A stretch of 53,348 bases of DNA, taken from contig NZ_VUMR01000006.1 in NCBI RefSeq assembly GCF_009696075.1, positions 1 through 53,348 of the forward strand. The letters run 5' to 3'. A program made the translations under genes and the position numbers. Positions 41,063 to 49,992 of this stretch are shown in pieces; positions within the stretch are counted from its first letter, which is position 1, and every line of letters begins with the position of its first letter. The notes beneath the pieces are model-generated. The model did no database searches, was not told where the DNA came from, and worked only from the letters and a program-made list of their open reading frames with translations. The stretch comes from Holdemanella porci (GTDB taxonomy: Bacteria > Bacillota_I > Bacilli_A > Erysipelotrichales > Erysipelotrichaceae).

Positions 41063-41599
41063 ATGGAAATTAAAGATCCTAAAGTAGTTCATGATTATTT
41101 AAATGGTGTAATTGAAGGTGAGGATGTTAAAAAGAGTACAAAATTGTATTCAGATGCTAAGAAATTCTATAAGGATGTAGATTCAAGTGTTTCAGATGAT
41201 CAAATTATGTATGAAGTATACTCCTATGAACATGATGGGTTGTGTTATGGATTGACTGTGATGCAGCCAGTATGTGTGAATGGGGAATGTAATGTAACGC
41301 GTGGACATTTTCATGAAAATTTAGATTGTGATGAAATCTATTGTGGCATGGGTGGTGAAGGTCTTCTTTTATTGATGGATGAAGATTATCATTGTCATGC
41401 TGAAAAAGTAAAAGTGGGAAGTGTTCACTATATTGATGGTCATTTGGCGCATCGCCTTGTGAATACAGGTAATACGGAATTAAAAGTGCAATGTATGTGG
41501 CCAAGCAATGCGGGTCATGATTATAAGCGTGTAGAAGAGCATCCTTTTACAGTAAGAGTGTATAAGGAAAATGGTGAATTGAAAGTGGAGGAAGAATGA
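41063..41599 (+). CDS. pgi: Cupin-type glucose-6-phosphate isomerase
   Basis: 178 residues. A single cupin: TRGHFHENLDCDEIYCGMGGEGLLLL gives the H-x-H and Glu metal ligands and VHYIDGHLAHRLVNTG the later His, matching the PF06560 phosphoglucose isomerase family first known from archaea. It interconverts glucose-6-phosphate and fructose-6-phosphate with Fe2+ or similar. AAGGAGG lies upstream. Its end overlaps the mannose-6-phosphate isomerase gene by 4 bp. Confidence 0.88.
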   Translation: MEIKDPKVVHDYLNGVIEGEDVKKSTKLYSDAKKFYKDVDSSVSDDQIMYEVYSYEHDGLCYGLTVMQPVCVNGECNVTRGHFHENLDCDEIYCGMGGEGLLLLMDEDYHCHAEKVKVGSVHYIDGHLAHRLVNTGNTELKVQCMWPSNAGHDYKRVEEHPFTVRVYKENGELKVEEE

Positions 41600-43320
41600 G
41601 TTATTTAAATTTTAAATCGGAATATGATCGTTTTCCTAAGACGACAATAAAGAATCATAGAGCGTTTCATGGATATGATGCAATCTATCAGGAGTTAAAT
41701 AAGAAAATTAATAATAGGAGTGTTGTAGTCTTTGATTATTATCCAGGTGTAGATGAAAAGGAAGTCTATGAATTGATTAAACGCTTCAATTTTTCTTTGG
41801 AAATCAATATGTATGATATCTTTAAAGATGGCAAAACTATGACAGAACAAATGAAATATAATCTAACGGATGATCGTGTGTTTGGCAAGATGTATTATGG
41901 CAATCTTGTGGATTTTATAGATGAAGAAAAGCTAGAAGAAGCTAAAAATAAGGTGAAGGAACATCATGGTTCTACTATCATTTATGGAGTTGGAGCTGGT
42001 TTAGTAAGTCATGGCGATTTGTATATCTACTTTGATATGGCACGTTGGGAAATTCAATTACGTTATCGTAAATCTATGCCAAATTATAATTGTGATAATT
42101 ATGATGAAGATATCTTAAAGAAATATAAGCGTGGTTATTTTATTGAATGGCGTATTGCCGATAAACATAAGGCTGAGCGATTTAATTGTTTTGATTATGT
42201 GGTCGATACAAATAAATCAAACGATCCAAAAATGATTTCGAGTGATACGTTTATCGATAGTTTAAAACAATTAGCTCAAAAACCATTTCGTACAGTACCA
42301 TACTTTGATCCAGGCGTATGGGGTGGTCAATGGATGAAGGAAGTTTGTAACTTAGATGTGAATCAGCCAAATTATGCATGGAGTTTTGATGGTGTGCCAG
42401 AAGAAAACAGTATTTTATTTGACTATGATGGAGTTACTGTAGAGCTTCCAGCTATGGATTTAGTGTTGTATCAACCAAAAGAATTATTGGGAGAACAAGT
42501 TTATTCTCGTTTTGGTGCAGAATTTCCAATTCGCTTTGACTTTCTAGATACGGTGGAAGGACAAAACTTATCTTTGCAGGTGCATCCATTAACGGAATAT
42601 ATTAAAAAGAATTTTGGGATGAGTTACACCCAAGATGAGAGTTACTATATTTTAGATGCTAAGGAAGATGCCCATGTTTATTTAGGTCTAAAAGAAGGCA
42701 TTCAACCCAATGAAATGATTTCTGATTTAGAGTCTGCGCAACGTGGTGAAATTGTATTTGATGCAGATAAATATATCAATAAGTTTCCGGCAAAGAAACA
42801 TGATCATTTCTTGATTCCAGCAGGAACTTGTCATTGTTCCGGAAAGAATGCGATGGTATTAGAAATTAGTGCTACACCTTATATCTTTACATTTAAATTG
42901 TGGGACTGGCAAAGACTTGGCTTAGATGGCCTACCTCGACCTATCAATATTGAACATGGAAAACATGTTATTCAATGGGATCGTACGACAAAATGGGTCA
43001 AAGAAAACTTGGTCAATGCGACTTATGAAGTAAAAGAAGAGGGAAATGATTGTAAGATCGAACATACGGGTCTTCATGAACTAGAATTCATTGAAACAAG
43101 AAGATATACAATCAACAATGATTCATTGCACAAAACACATGGTACAGTGAATATGTTGAATTTAATTGATGGAAAGAGTGCCATTATTGAAGGGAATTTT
43201 GAACCTTTCATTGTGCATTATGCAGAAACCTTTATTATTCCTGCAAGTATTAACGAGTATACGATCAAGCCTTATGATTGTGATGAAGTGAAAGTATTAA
43301 AGGCATATGTGAGATTTTAA
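41596..43320 (+). CDS. manA: Class I mannose-6-phosphate isomerase with extra N-terminal domain
   Basis: 574 residues, well above the about 315 of ordinary Firmicute ManA. The class I cupin core starts near residue 235: FDPGVWGGQWMKE, the zinc ligands in LSLQVHP and DESYYILD, and IPAGTCHCSGKNAMVLE, with a C-terminal cupin. The first 230 residues (VVVFDYYPGVDEKEVYELI, YGVGAGLVSHGDLYIYFDMARWEIQLRYR) form a separate domain without a Walker A motif; I cannot name it with confidence. The gene is coupled to the cupin pgi, so both hexose-phosphate isomerisations are under the same twin operators. Confidence 0.85.
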   Translation: MSYLNFKSEYDRFPKTTIKNHRAFHGYDAIYQELNKKINNRSVVVFDYYPGVDEKEVYELIKRFNFSLEINMYDIFKDGKTMTEQMKYNLTDDRVFGKMYYGNLVDFIDEEKLEEAKNKVKEHHGSTIIYGVGAGLVSHGDLYIYFDMARWEIQLRYRKSMPNYNCDNYDEDILKKYKRGYFIEWRIADKHKAERFNCFDYVVDTNKSNDPKMISSDTFIDSLKQLAQKPFRTVPYFDPGVWGGQWMKEVCNLDVNQPNYAWSFDGVPEENSILFDYDGVTVELPAMDLVLYQPKELLGEQVYSRFGAEFPIRFDFLDTVEGQNLSLQVHPLTEYIKKNFGMSYTQDESYYILDAKEDAHVYLGLKEGIQPNEMISDLESAQRGEIVFDADKYINKFPAKKHDHFLIPAGTCHCSGKNAMVLEISATPYIFTFKLWDWQRLGLDGLPRPINIEHGKHVIQWDRTTKWVKENLVNATYEVKEEGNDCKIEHTGLHELEFIETRRYTINNDSLHKTHGTVNMLNLIDGKSAIIEGNFEPFIVHYAETFIIPASINEYTIKPYDCDEVKVLKAYVRF

Positions 43321-43348
43321 AGTAATGGACGTTTTTGTGACTAAAGAA

Positions 43349-43385
43349 AAAAGCCTGAGAGTTTATGATCTCTCAGGTTTTCTTA
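43349..43385. terminator. Bidirectional terminator
   Basis: CCTGAGAG-loop-CTCTCAGG with AAAAAAG before and TTTTCTT after, between manA (+) and the pseudouridine synthase gene (-). Confidence 0.85.
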
Positions 43386-44066
43386 GCCTTTTAATGCATC
43401 TAATTCTTCTTGGGTTAACGCTCTAAATTCACCTAATGGTAAATCCTTGAGTTTTAAAGGACCAAACTCAATACGTTGAAGATAGGTAACAGTGCAGTTT
43501 GCCTTTTCAAACATTCTTTTGACTTGGTGGAATTTTCCTTCATGAATCGTTAGATAGGCTTTATTTGTGTCTAATATTTCTAGTTTTGAAGGGGCTGAAG
43601 TAAATTCTTCAAATTCCATAGGCTGATTAAAGAAGTCTACGGCATTTTCTGGTAAAGTTCCATCAAATTCAACATAATATTTTTTATCTACATGTTTTTT
43701 TGGTGATAATACTTCATGCGTTAATTTACCATCATTGCTGATGAGTAATAAGCCTTCTGTATCTACGTCAAGTCTTCCCACAGGATATAGATCGTGTCTT
43801 TGGCTTTGGACAAGTTCCATGACTGTAGGATAGACTATATCTTCAGTGGCGCTCACATAGCCTTGAGGCTTATTTAAAATATAGTATTCGTATTCTACAT
43901 AGCTTACGGGTTCATCATCCACACAAACACGATCATCTTCTTTTACGTTATAGTCTGCCTTTTTTATGGTTTCATCATTAATGGTAACCCAGCCGTTTTT
44001 TATTAATTTTTTTACATCGTTTCTTGTGCCAAATCCCATATGAGATAAATATTTGTCAAGTCTCAT
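43383..44066 (-). CDS. RsuA/RluB-family rRNA pseudouridine synthase
   Basis: 227 residues from ATG 44066, whose ATGA overlap with the upstream gene's stop argues against ATG 44078. N-terminal S4 domain (MRLDKYLSHMGFGTRNDVKKLIKNGWV) followed by the synthase core with YILNKPQGYVSAT and the catalytic Asp in VGRLDVDTEGLLLISNDG. It isomerises a uridine in rRNA; length and motif fit RsuA (16S) best. It follows the RsmF-type methylase, another rRNA modification gene. Confidence 0.9.
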   Translation of the reverse strand: MRLDKYLSHMGFGTRNDVKKLIKNGWVTINDETIKKADYNVKEDDRVCVDDEPVSYVEYEYYILNKPQGYVSATEDIVYPTVMELVQSQRHDLYPVGRLDVDTEGLLLISNDGKLTHEVLSPKKHVDKKYYVEFDGTLPENAVDFFNQPMEFEEFTSAPSKLEILDTNKAYLTIHEGKFHQVKRMFEKANCTVTYLQRIEFGPLKLKDLPLGEFRALTQEELDALKG

Positions 44067-45397
44067 TGATAACGCCATCCTTTCGCATATTTGTTTTTTA
44101 ATGAGCCTTTAGAAAGTTTCGCAAAGCCTAAAGGGAAGTTATTTACGCAAACAAGTGTCCATCCAGATGTTTTTGAATCCAAATCTTTCACATCGAGAGT
44201 TTCACCTTTTAAGTATTTAATAACACGCTCATCTTCAATGGAAAAGTTTAATACATTTTTAAATTGTTCAGGACAAAGGGCAAGGGCAAGACTTTGGCTG
44301 GGTTCAAAATGTTTACCTTTAAGTTGACCTAATAATAAGCCAGATCTTAGTACGCGATAGCCTTTATAAGCTTGAAAATCACTGTTTAACCAGATGACCT
44401 TGTCCTTTTTGATTTTAATGGTACCCTTATTTAATTTAACCAATCGTAAAAAATCAGTAACACAATCATCAAGCTTATCGCTTGGCTCCAGTCTTATTTT
44501 TTTATGTTTTGTTTCTCCATCTTTGACAAGTAAAGCTACAAAGTGACCTTCTCCCTTGATTTTATGTGGATATAAACGAACGCATTCCTCCATGTTTACA
44601 CCTGGCATCATACCATTGATTTTATTAATAGGAGCAAGATGTAAGTCTGGATGTTTGTCTAATACATCTTGAATAACTTCTTCATTTTCGTGAATCGAAA
44701 AAGTACAAGTGGAATATACGATAGATCCACCAGGCTTTAACATGGATATGGCCGCATTCAAAATGTTTTTTTGAATCGGCGGATAGAATGTATCATCCTT
44801 TTCAATCCAACTTTTAATTAAGTCTGGCTCTTTTCGAAACATTCCCTCACCACTACATGGGGCATCCACTAGAATCTTATCAAATGTTTCAGGATAATGT
44901 TGTTCCATGTTTGTCAAATCTTCACTGGCAACCCAGGCATTGTCACAACCAAATAATTCGATGTTCTTTAAGAGTCCTAGGCATCTTGAAGAACTTATAT
45001 CATTTGAAATTAAAAGTCCAGTATGATTGAGCTTTGTCGCAAGCTTTGTGCTCTTTCCACCAGGAGCTGCACACGTATCTAATACAATATCATTTTCGTC
45101 TACAGGAAGAACTTGCGCTGGTAACATAGCACTGGGTTCTTGAAGATAGTAAAGACCTGCATAATAGTAGGGGTGTTTACTTGGTTTATCTTCATTGGAA
45201 TAATAAAAACCATCATTTGTCCATGGGACGGGTTGTAGTTTAAAGGGGGAAATCTTCAAAAATTCTTCAACAGAAATCTTTAGTGTATTGACTCTTAAAC
45301 CATAATATCTATCATGATCAAAACTGTTTAGATAATCTCCATATTCTTCTTGAAGAAGCTGTTTCATTTGTTCTTTAAATTTAACTGGAAGTTCCAT
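44063..45397 (-). CDS. rsmF: RsmF/NOL1-type rRNA m5C methyltransferase
   Basis: 444 residues. SAM site LDTCAAPGGKSTKLATKL, catalytic motif IV DAPCSGEGMFRKEPD with the release Cys, and motif VI YSTCTFSIHENE with the nucleophile Cys. The C-terminal 150 residues (KIKKDKVIWLNSDF ... SGWTLVCVNNFPLGFAKLSKG) are a PUA-like RNA-binding part as in RsmF/YebU. It methylates cytosine in 16S rRNA. Start and stop overlap both neighbours (lysC and the pseudouridine synthase), giving a three-gene operon. Confidence 0.9.
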   Translation of the reverse strand: MELPVKFKEQMKQLLQEEYGDYLNSFDHDRYYGLRVNTLKISVEEFLKISPFKLQPVPWTNDGFYYSNEDKPSKHPYYYAGLYYLQEPSAMLPAQVLPVDENDIVLDTCAAPGGKSTKLATKLNHTGLLISNDISSSRCLGLLKNIELFGCDNAWVASEDLTNMEQHYPETFDKILVDAPCSGEGMFRKEPDLIKSWIEKDDTFYPPIQKNILNAAISMLKPGGSIVYSTCTFSIHENEEVIQDVLDKHPDLHLAPINKINGMMPGVNMEECVRLYPHKIKGEGHFVALLVKDGETKHKKIRLEPSDKLDDCVTDFLRLVKLNKGTIKIKKDKVIWLNSDFQAYKGYRVLRSGLLLGQLKGKHFEPSQSLALALCPEQFKNVLNFSIEDERVIKYLKGETLDVKDLDSKTSGWTLVCVNNFPLGFAKLSKGSLKNKYAKGWRYQ

Positions 45398-46581
45398 TAT
45401 AGATCAAATGCCTTTCCAAGTGCTTGAACGGCTTTAACTTTATCTTTCTTTTCAATTGTTAGTGAGATAGAGATTTCACTAGAAGTAATCATATAATACT
45501 TAATGCCATTTTCACTTAAGATGTTTAATACTTTACTAGCAATACCTGAATGTGTAGAAATACCAAGTCCCACTAAAGACAATTTGATGTATCCAAGCAT
45601 TTGATGTACAGGATATTCCTTTGAAGCATGTTCCATGATTTGATTACTTTGTTCTTCAGAACAATATAAAGTAAAGTTGGCTAGGCCTTCATCATCTAAT
45701 TGTTGTGAAATTGTATCTAGGTTGATATTTAAATCGGAAATCATCTTAAATAGTTTTCCTAAATAAACACCATCATTAGGTAAGTGCATAAAGCGCATGA
45801 TCGCATAGTCATCTTTTACACTTAAACCTGTAATTGGCATATCTTCTAATTCTTTATGCATAATCCAAGTTCCTTTCTTTAAATCTGTTTCCAAAGCTTT
45901 TCCTAAGAAAAGGGGAACATTATACTTACTAGCAAGTTCGACGCTTCGAGTTTCTAATACTCCAGCTCCTAAACAGGCCATCTGCATCATTTCTTCATAA
46001 GAAATGGATTTTAATTTTTTAGCACGCGTATATAATCTCGGGTCAATTGTATAAACTCCATCTACATCGGTAAAGATATGGCATTGATAGCCAAGTTTTG
46101 CGGCAATCGCAACCGCTGTTGTATCACTTCCGCCGCGACCTAAAGTAGTGATGTCTCCATATTCAGTAGCACCTTGAAAGCCGGCTACGACAACAACTTT
46201 TCCTTGATCTAAATGAGCTTGAATTGTAGTTGTATCAATATCTTTGATCAAAGCACGAGAATGGTGTTTACTAGTAAGAAAACCTGCTTGATAGCCAGTT
46301 AAACTGATTGTATCCAAACCTATTGAATTCATCGCAATCGCAAGAAGTGTAATTGTTTGTTGCTCACCCGTAGATAATAAAGAATCCAATTCTCGTTTGT
46401 TTGGATTGCTTGTGACACTATGAGCTAATTCTATTAATTTATTTGTGGTTTTTCCCATGGCACTCGCAACAATGACTAGATTGTGACCTTGTTCTTTCAT
46501 GTGTTTGGCATGAAGTGCAATGGCCTGAATTTGTTCAATTGTTCCAACGCTGGTTCCACCATATTTTTCAACTATATTCAT
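45397..46581 (-). CDS. lysC: Aspartate kinase
   Basis: 394 residues. VEKYGGTSVGTIEQIQ, VVVASAMGKTTN-like loop, TLGRGGSDTTAVAIA, FTDVDGVYTIDPR and then two ACT domains (SQQLDDEGLANFTLY, KLSLVGLGISTHSG) that bind the feedback amino acid. First step of lysine, threonine and methionine synthesis. No homoserine or dapA gene is adjacent. Promoter: extended -10 TGCTAAAAT (minus, around 46611-46603), leader about 15 nt. Its stop overlaps the rsmF start. Confidence 0.93.
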   Translation of the reverse strand: MNIVEKYGGTSVGTIEQIQAIALHAKHMKEQGHNLVIVASAMGKTTNKLIELAHSVTSNPNKRELDSLLSTGEQQTITLLAIAMNSIGLDTISLTGYQAGFLTSKHHSRALIKDIDTTTIQAHLDQGKVVVVAGFQGATEYGDITTLGRGGSDTTAVAIAAKLGYQCHIFTDVDGVYTIDPRLYTRAKKLKSISYEEMMQMACLGAGVLETRSVELASKYNVPLFLGKALETDLKKGTWIMHKELEDMPITGLSVKDDYAIMRFMHLPNDGVYLGKLFKMISDLNINLDTISQQLDDEGLANFTLYCSEEQSNQIMEHASKEYPVHQMLGYIKLSLVGLGISTHSGIASKVLNILSENGIKYYMITSSEISISLTIEKKDKVKAVQALGKAFDL

Positions 46582-46610
46582 ATTTTATTCTCCAACCACA
46601 CTATTTTAGC

Positions 46611-46638
46611 ATATAAAAAGCTGTCTTAGACAGCTTTT
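46611..46638 (-). terminator. Terminator of the amidohydrolase operon
   Basis: Minus strand AAAAGCTGTC-TAA-GACAGCTTTT plus further T. The stop codon of the last amidohydrolase (46628-46626) is exactly the loop. Confidence 0.9.
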
Positions 46639-47747
46639 ATTCCATTAATATATACATTTTTTATTGTATTATTTAAATCAATCAAACTTTTTGTACAAAT
46701 TATAAAGTCAGCATCTTTGCCAGGTTTAATAGAACCAACTCGATTCTCTAAATGTAAGATCTTAGCTGGATTGATTGTGATGGCCTTGATGGCTTCTAAC
46801 TCTGGTAGTCCTGCCTTATGTGCAAGTGCTGCATTTAATGGCAGATATTGTTGGGGATTGAATGGGGAATCGGTTGTGATCGCAAACAAGATTCCTTTTT
46901 CATACATCTTATTTGGGGTTTCAAACGAATCGTTGGCACATTCAAACTTATCTTTATGACAAAGACTTGGTCCACAAATACATGGAAAACCACTCTCTTT
47001 GATTTGATCTAGAATCGCTTGTGAATCTGTCGCATGATCTAAGGTGATTTCTACATTGTATTCTTTTGCGATACGAATTGCTGTTAACATATCATCGGCT
47101 CTATGAGCATGACACTTTAAGGGAATTTCTCTTTTGACAACAGGAATCATCGCTTCTAGCTTTTGATCATAAGCTACATCCTTACCAGATTCTTTCTTTA
47201 TCATGTATTCCTTTGTCTTTTCTAATGTTTCTCTTAATAATGCACTAATCTGCATACGCGTATCAATTTTCTTTCCTTTGTAGCAATTCTTTGGATTTTC
47301 ACCAAAAGCCGCCTTCATCGCAATTGGATTTTGAATGGCCATTTCATCAATACAATTTCCTTTTGTCTTATACGCAAAGAATGTACCACCAATCACATTG
47401 GCACTACCAGGTCCTGCAGCTACCGTTGTGACTCCTGCTTCTAATGCAGTTTGTACAGTTTCATCCATTGGATTACAACCATCAATGCCACGCATGTTTG
47501 GAGTGATGGGATCTGTGATTTCATTTAAATCATTGCCCTCAAAACCAATAGCCGTTTCCTCCATGCCTAAATGACAATGGGCTTCTACCATGCCTGGATA
47601 TACATTGAATCCCGAAAGATCTTGGATATCTTCATCTTTGGGTTCTAAATTCTTTCCAATCTCTGTAAATACACCTTTATCGACTCGAAAATCACCGATA
47701 AAGGGTTCTTCTTCCATGGTATAAATCGTCGCGTTCTTAAATAACAT
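46626..47747 (-). CDS. Amidohydrolase, tandem copy 1 (operon position 4)
   Basis: 373 residues, amidohydrolase superfamily (PF01979-type barrel). Metal ligands are visible: HCH in MVEAHCHLGME, His in KCHAHRADDML, His in ITLDHATDSQ and Asp in ITTDSPFNPQ. The family also shows AAGPGSANVIGGTFFAYKT and the C-terminal PGKDADFIICTKSLID sheet. No signal peptide. N-terminus MEEEPFIGDFRVDKG is shared with copy 3, but the middle (LEKTKEYMIKKESGKDV) differs from all others, so this is the most diverged of the four. ATG 47747 overlaps the TAA of copy 2. Substrate unknown; imidazolonepropionase or dipeptidase-like chemistry is possible. Confidence 0.88.
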   Translation of the reverse strand: MLFKNATIYTMEEEPFIGDFRVDKGVFTEIGKNLEPKDEDIQDLSGFNVYPGMVEAHCHLGMEETAIGFEGNDLNEITDPITPNMRGIDGCNPMDETVQTALEAGVTTVAAGPGSANVIGGTFFAYKTKGNCIDEMAIQNPIAMKAAFGENPKNCYKGKKIDTRMQISALLRETLEKTKEYMIKKESGKDVAYDQKLEAMIPVVKREIPLKCHAHRADDMLTAIRIAKEYNVEITLDHATDSQAILDQIKESGFPCICGPSLCHKDKFECANDSFETPNKMYEKGILFAITTDSPFNPQQYLPLNAALAHKAGLPELEAIKAITINPAKILHLENRVGSIKPGKDADFIICTKSLIDLNNTIKNVYINGIKAV

Positions 47748-48871
47748 TACACAGCCTTCTTTCCGTCGACATAAACAGCTTTGATTTCATTTGTCGTATC
47801 TAGAATATTCTTTGTACAAATCACAAAGTCAGCATCTTTACCTTCTTTGATTGAACCTAAACGATTGTCTAAGCCTAAAATTTTAGCTGGATTGATTGTG
47901 ATGGCTTTAATAGCTTCATATTCAGGAAGACCAGCTTTAACGGCTAGAGCAGCACTTAAAGAAAGGTATTGTTGAGGCACTACAGGAGAGTCTGTAATGA
48001 TTGAGAATAAAATACCAGCTTTATATAGTTCGTTTGGTGTTTCAAATGACATATTCGCAAGTTCAAATTTTGATTTGTGAGTCAAAGCAGGTCCACAAAT
48101 ACATGAAAAACCACTTTCTTTAATTTGAGGAATGATACAACGAGCATCTGTAACATGATCTAATGTAACTTTAATATCATATTCTTTCGCAATGCGAATC
48201 ACTGTTAAAATATCATCGGCTCTATGTGCATGGCACTTTAATGGAATTTCTCTTTTGACAACAGGAATCATCGCTTCAAGCTTTTGGTCATAAGCTACTT
48301 CTTTTCCAGCTTCTTTTTTCTCCATATATTCTTTAGTCTTAGCTAGAGTTTCTCTAAGTAATGCACTAATCTGCATACGCGTATCAATTTTCTTATCCTT
48401 ATAACAACGCTTAGGATTTTCACCAAAGGCTGCCTTCATAGCCAAAGGATTTTGAATGCTCATTTCATCAATACAGTTACCTACGGTTTTATACGCAAAG
48501 AAAGTTCCACCAATCACATTGGCACTACCAGGACCTGCAGCTACCGTTGTAACTCCACCTTTTAATGCGGATTCGATTGTTTCATCCATTGGATTACATC
48601 CATCAATACCACGCATATTTGGTGTGATTGGATCTGTGATTTCATTGACATCATCGCCTTCAAAACGAATAGCTGTTTCTTCCATACCTAGATGGCAATG
48701 ACTTTCAACTAAACCAGGGAATACATATAGACCATTTAGATCTTGTACGTCTTCATCAACATCTGGTGTTAAATCTTTTCCTATTTGTGTAAATACACCC
48801 TTATCAATTTTAAAATCACCTACAAATGGATCTTGTTCCATTGTATAAATGGTTGCGTTCTTAAATAACAT
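47747..48871 (-). CDS. Amidohydrolase, tandem copy 2 (operon position 3)
   Basis: 374 residues. Same domain plan and ligands as its neighbours (MVESHCHLGME, KCHAHRADDIL, VTLDHVTDAR, IITDSPVVPQ). The N-terminal MEQDPFVGDFKIDKG version matches copy 4. Long stretches of DNA, for example about 48330-48700, are nearly base-for-base identical to copy 4 at about 50580-50950, so recent gene conversion or duplication is likely. Differences cluster in the C-terminal third (SFSCICGPALTHKSKFELANMS), which lines the substrate side of the barrel. It starts with TAATG overlap on copy 3. Confidence 0.88.
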   Translation of the reverse strand: MLFKNATIYTMEQDPFVGDFKIDKGVFTQIGKDLTPDVDEDVQDLNGLYVFPGLVESHCHLGMEETAIRFEGDDVNEITDPITPNMRGIDGCNPMDETIESALKGGVTTVAAGPGSANVIGGTFFAYKTVGNCIDEMSIQNPLAMKAAFGENPKRCYKDKKIDTRMQISALLRETLAKTKEYMEKKEAGKEVAYDQKLEAMIPVVKREIPLKCHAHRADDILTVIRIAKEYDIKVTLDHVTDARCIIPQIKESGFSCICGPALTHKSKFELANMSFETPNELYKAGILFSIITDSPVVPQQYLSLSAALAVKAGLPEYEAIKAITINPAKILGLDNRLGSIKEGKDADFVICTKNILDTTNEIKAVYVDGKKAV

Positions 48872-49992
48872 TATGCTTCCTTCTTTCCATTGACATATAC
48901 TGTCTTAATTTCATTTTGTGTATCTAAAATATTCTTTGTACAAATCACAAAGTCTGCATCCTTACCAGTTTTAATAGAACCAATACGATCATCTAGTTTT
49001 AAAATTTTAGCTGGATTGATTGTGATGGCCTTAATGGCTTCATATTCTGGAAGACCAGCTTTTGCGGCTAGAGCTGCACTTAATGATAAGTATTGTTCGG
49101 GTACTACAGGAGAGTCTGTGATAATGCAGAAAGGAATACCGGCTTTATAGAATTCATTGGCCGTTTCAAAAGACATGTTTTTAACTTCATATTTTGATTT
49201 ATGACCTAAACAAGGACCTAGAATACATGGAAAGCCACTCTCTTTAATTTGTGGAATAATACTTCTTCCATCTGTTACATGATCTAATGTCACTTCAATA
49301 TCATATTCTTTCGCAATACGAATCACGGTTAAAATATCATCGGCTCTATGACAATGGCACTTTAATGGCATTTCTCTTTTAATAACCGGAATCATCGCTT
49401 CAAGCTTTTGATCATAAACTACTTCTTTTCCAGCTTCTTTTTTCTCCATATACTCTTTAGTCTTAGCTAGAGTTTCTCTTAGTAGCGCACTAATCTGCAT
49501 ACGCGTATCAATTTTCTTATCCTTATAACAGCGCTTAGGATTTTCACCGAATGCGGCTTTCATCGCTAAAGGATTTTGAATTGTCATTTCATCAATGCAG
49601 TTACCTGCAGTTTTATACGCAAAGAAAGTTCCACCAATGACATTAGCACTACCTGGTCCTGCAGCGACTGTAGTCACTCCGCTTTTTAATGCTTCTTTAA
49701 TTGTTTCATCCATTGGATTACAGCCATCAATGCCACGAATATTGGGTGTAACGGGATCTGTGACTTCGTTTCCATCTTCGCCTTCAAATCCAATGGAAGA
49801 ACATACCATACCTAAATGGCTGTGGGCATCGACAAGTCCTGGAAATACATATAGTCCATTTAAATCTTGTACTTCTTCATCTTTTGGACTTAAATCTTTT
49901 CCAATTTCAGTAAATACACCTTTATCAACTCGAAAATCACCAATAAAGGGTTCTTCTTCCATAGTATAAATCGTCGCGTTCTTAAATAACAT
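48871..49992 (-). CDS. Amidohydrolase, tandem copy 3 (operon position 2)
   Basis: 373 residues. Ligands HSH in LVDAHSHLGMV, His in KCHCHRADDIL, VTLDHVTDGR and IITDSPVVPE. Copies 1, 2 and 4 have HCH and HAH here, and LGM is followed by VCSSIGFEGEDGNE in place of EETAI, so the active-site entrance differs from the other three. N-terminal MEEEPFIGDFRVDKG as in copy 1, middle LAKTKEYMEKKEAGKEV as in copies 2 and 4: a mosaic. TAATG overlap with copy 4. Confidence 0.88.
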   Translation of the reverse strand: MLFKNATIYTMEEEPFIGDFRVDKGVFTEIGKDLSPKDEEVQDLNGLYVFPGLVDAHSHLGMVCSSIGFEGEDGNEVTDPVTPNIRGIDGCNPMDETIKEALKSGVTTVAAGPGSANVIGGTFFAYKTAGNCIDEMTIQNPLAMKAAFGENPKRCYKDKKIDTRMQISALLRETLAKTKEYMEKKEAGKEVVYDQKLEAMIPVIKREMPLKCHCHRADDILTVIRIAKEYDIEVTLDHVTDGRSIIPQIKESGFPCILGPCLGHKSKYEVKNMSFETANEFYKAGIPFCIITDSPVVPEQYLSLSAALAAKAGLPEYEAIKAITINPAKILKLDDRIGSIKTGKDADFVICTKNILDTQNEIKTVYVNGKKEA

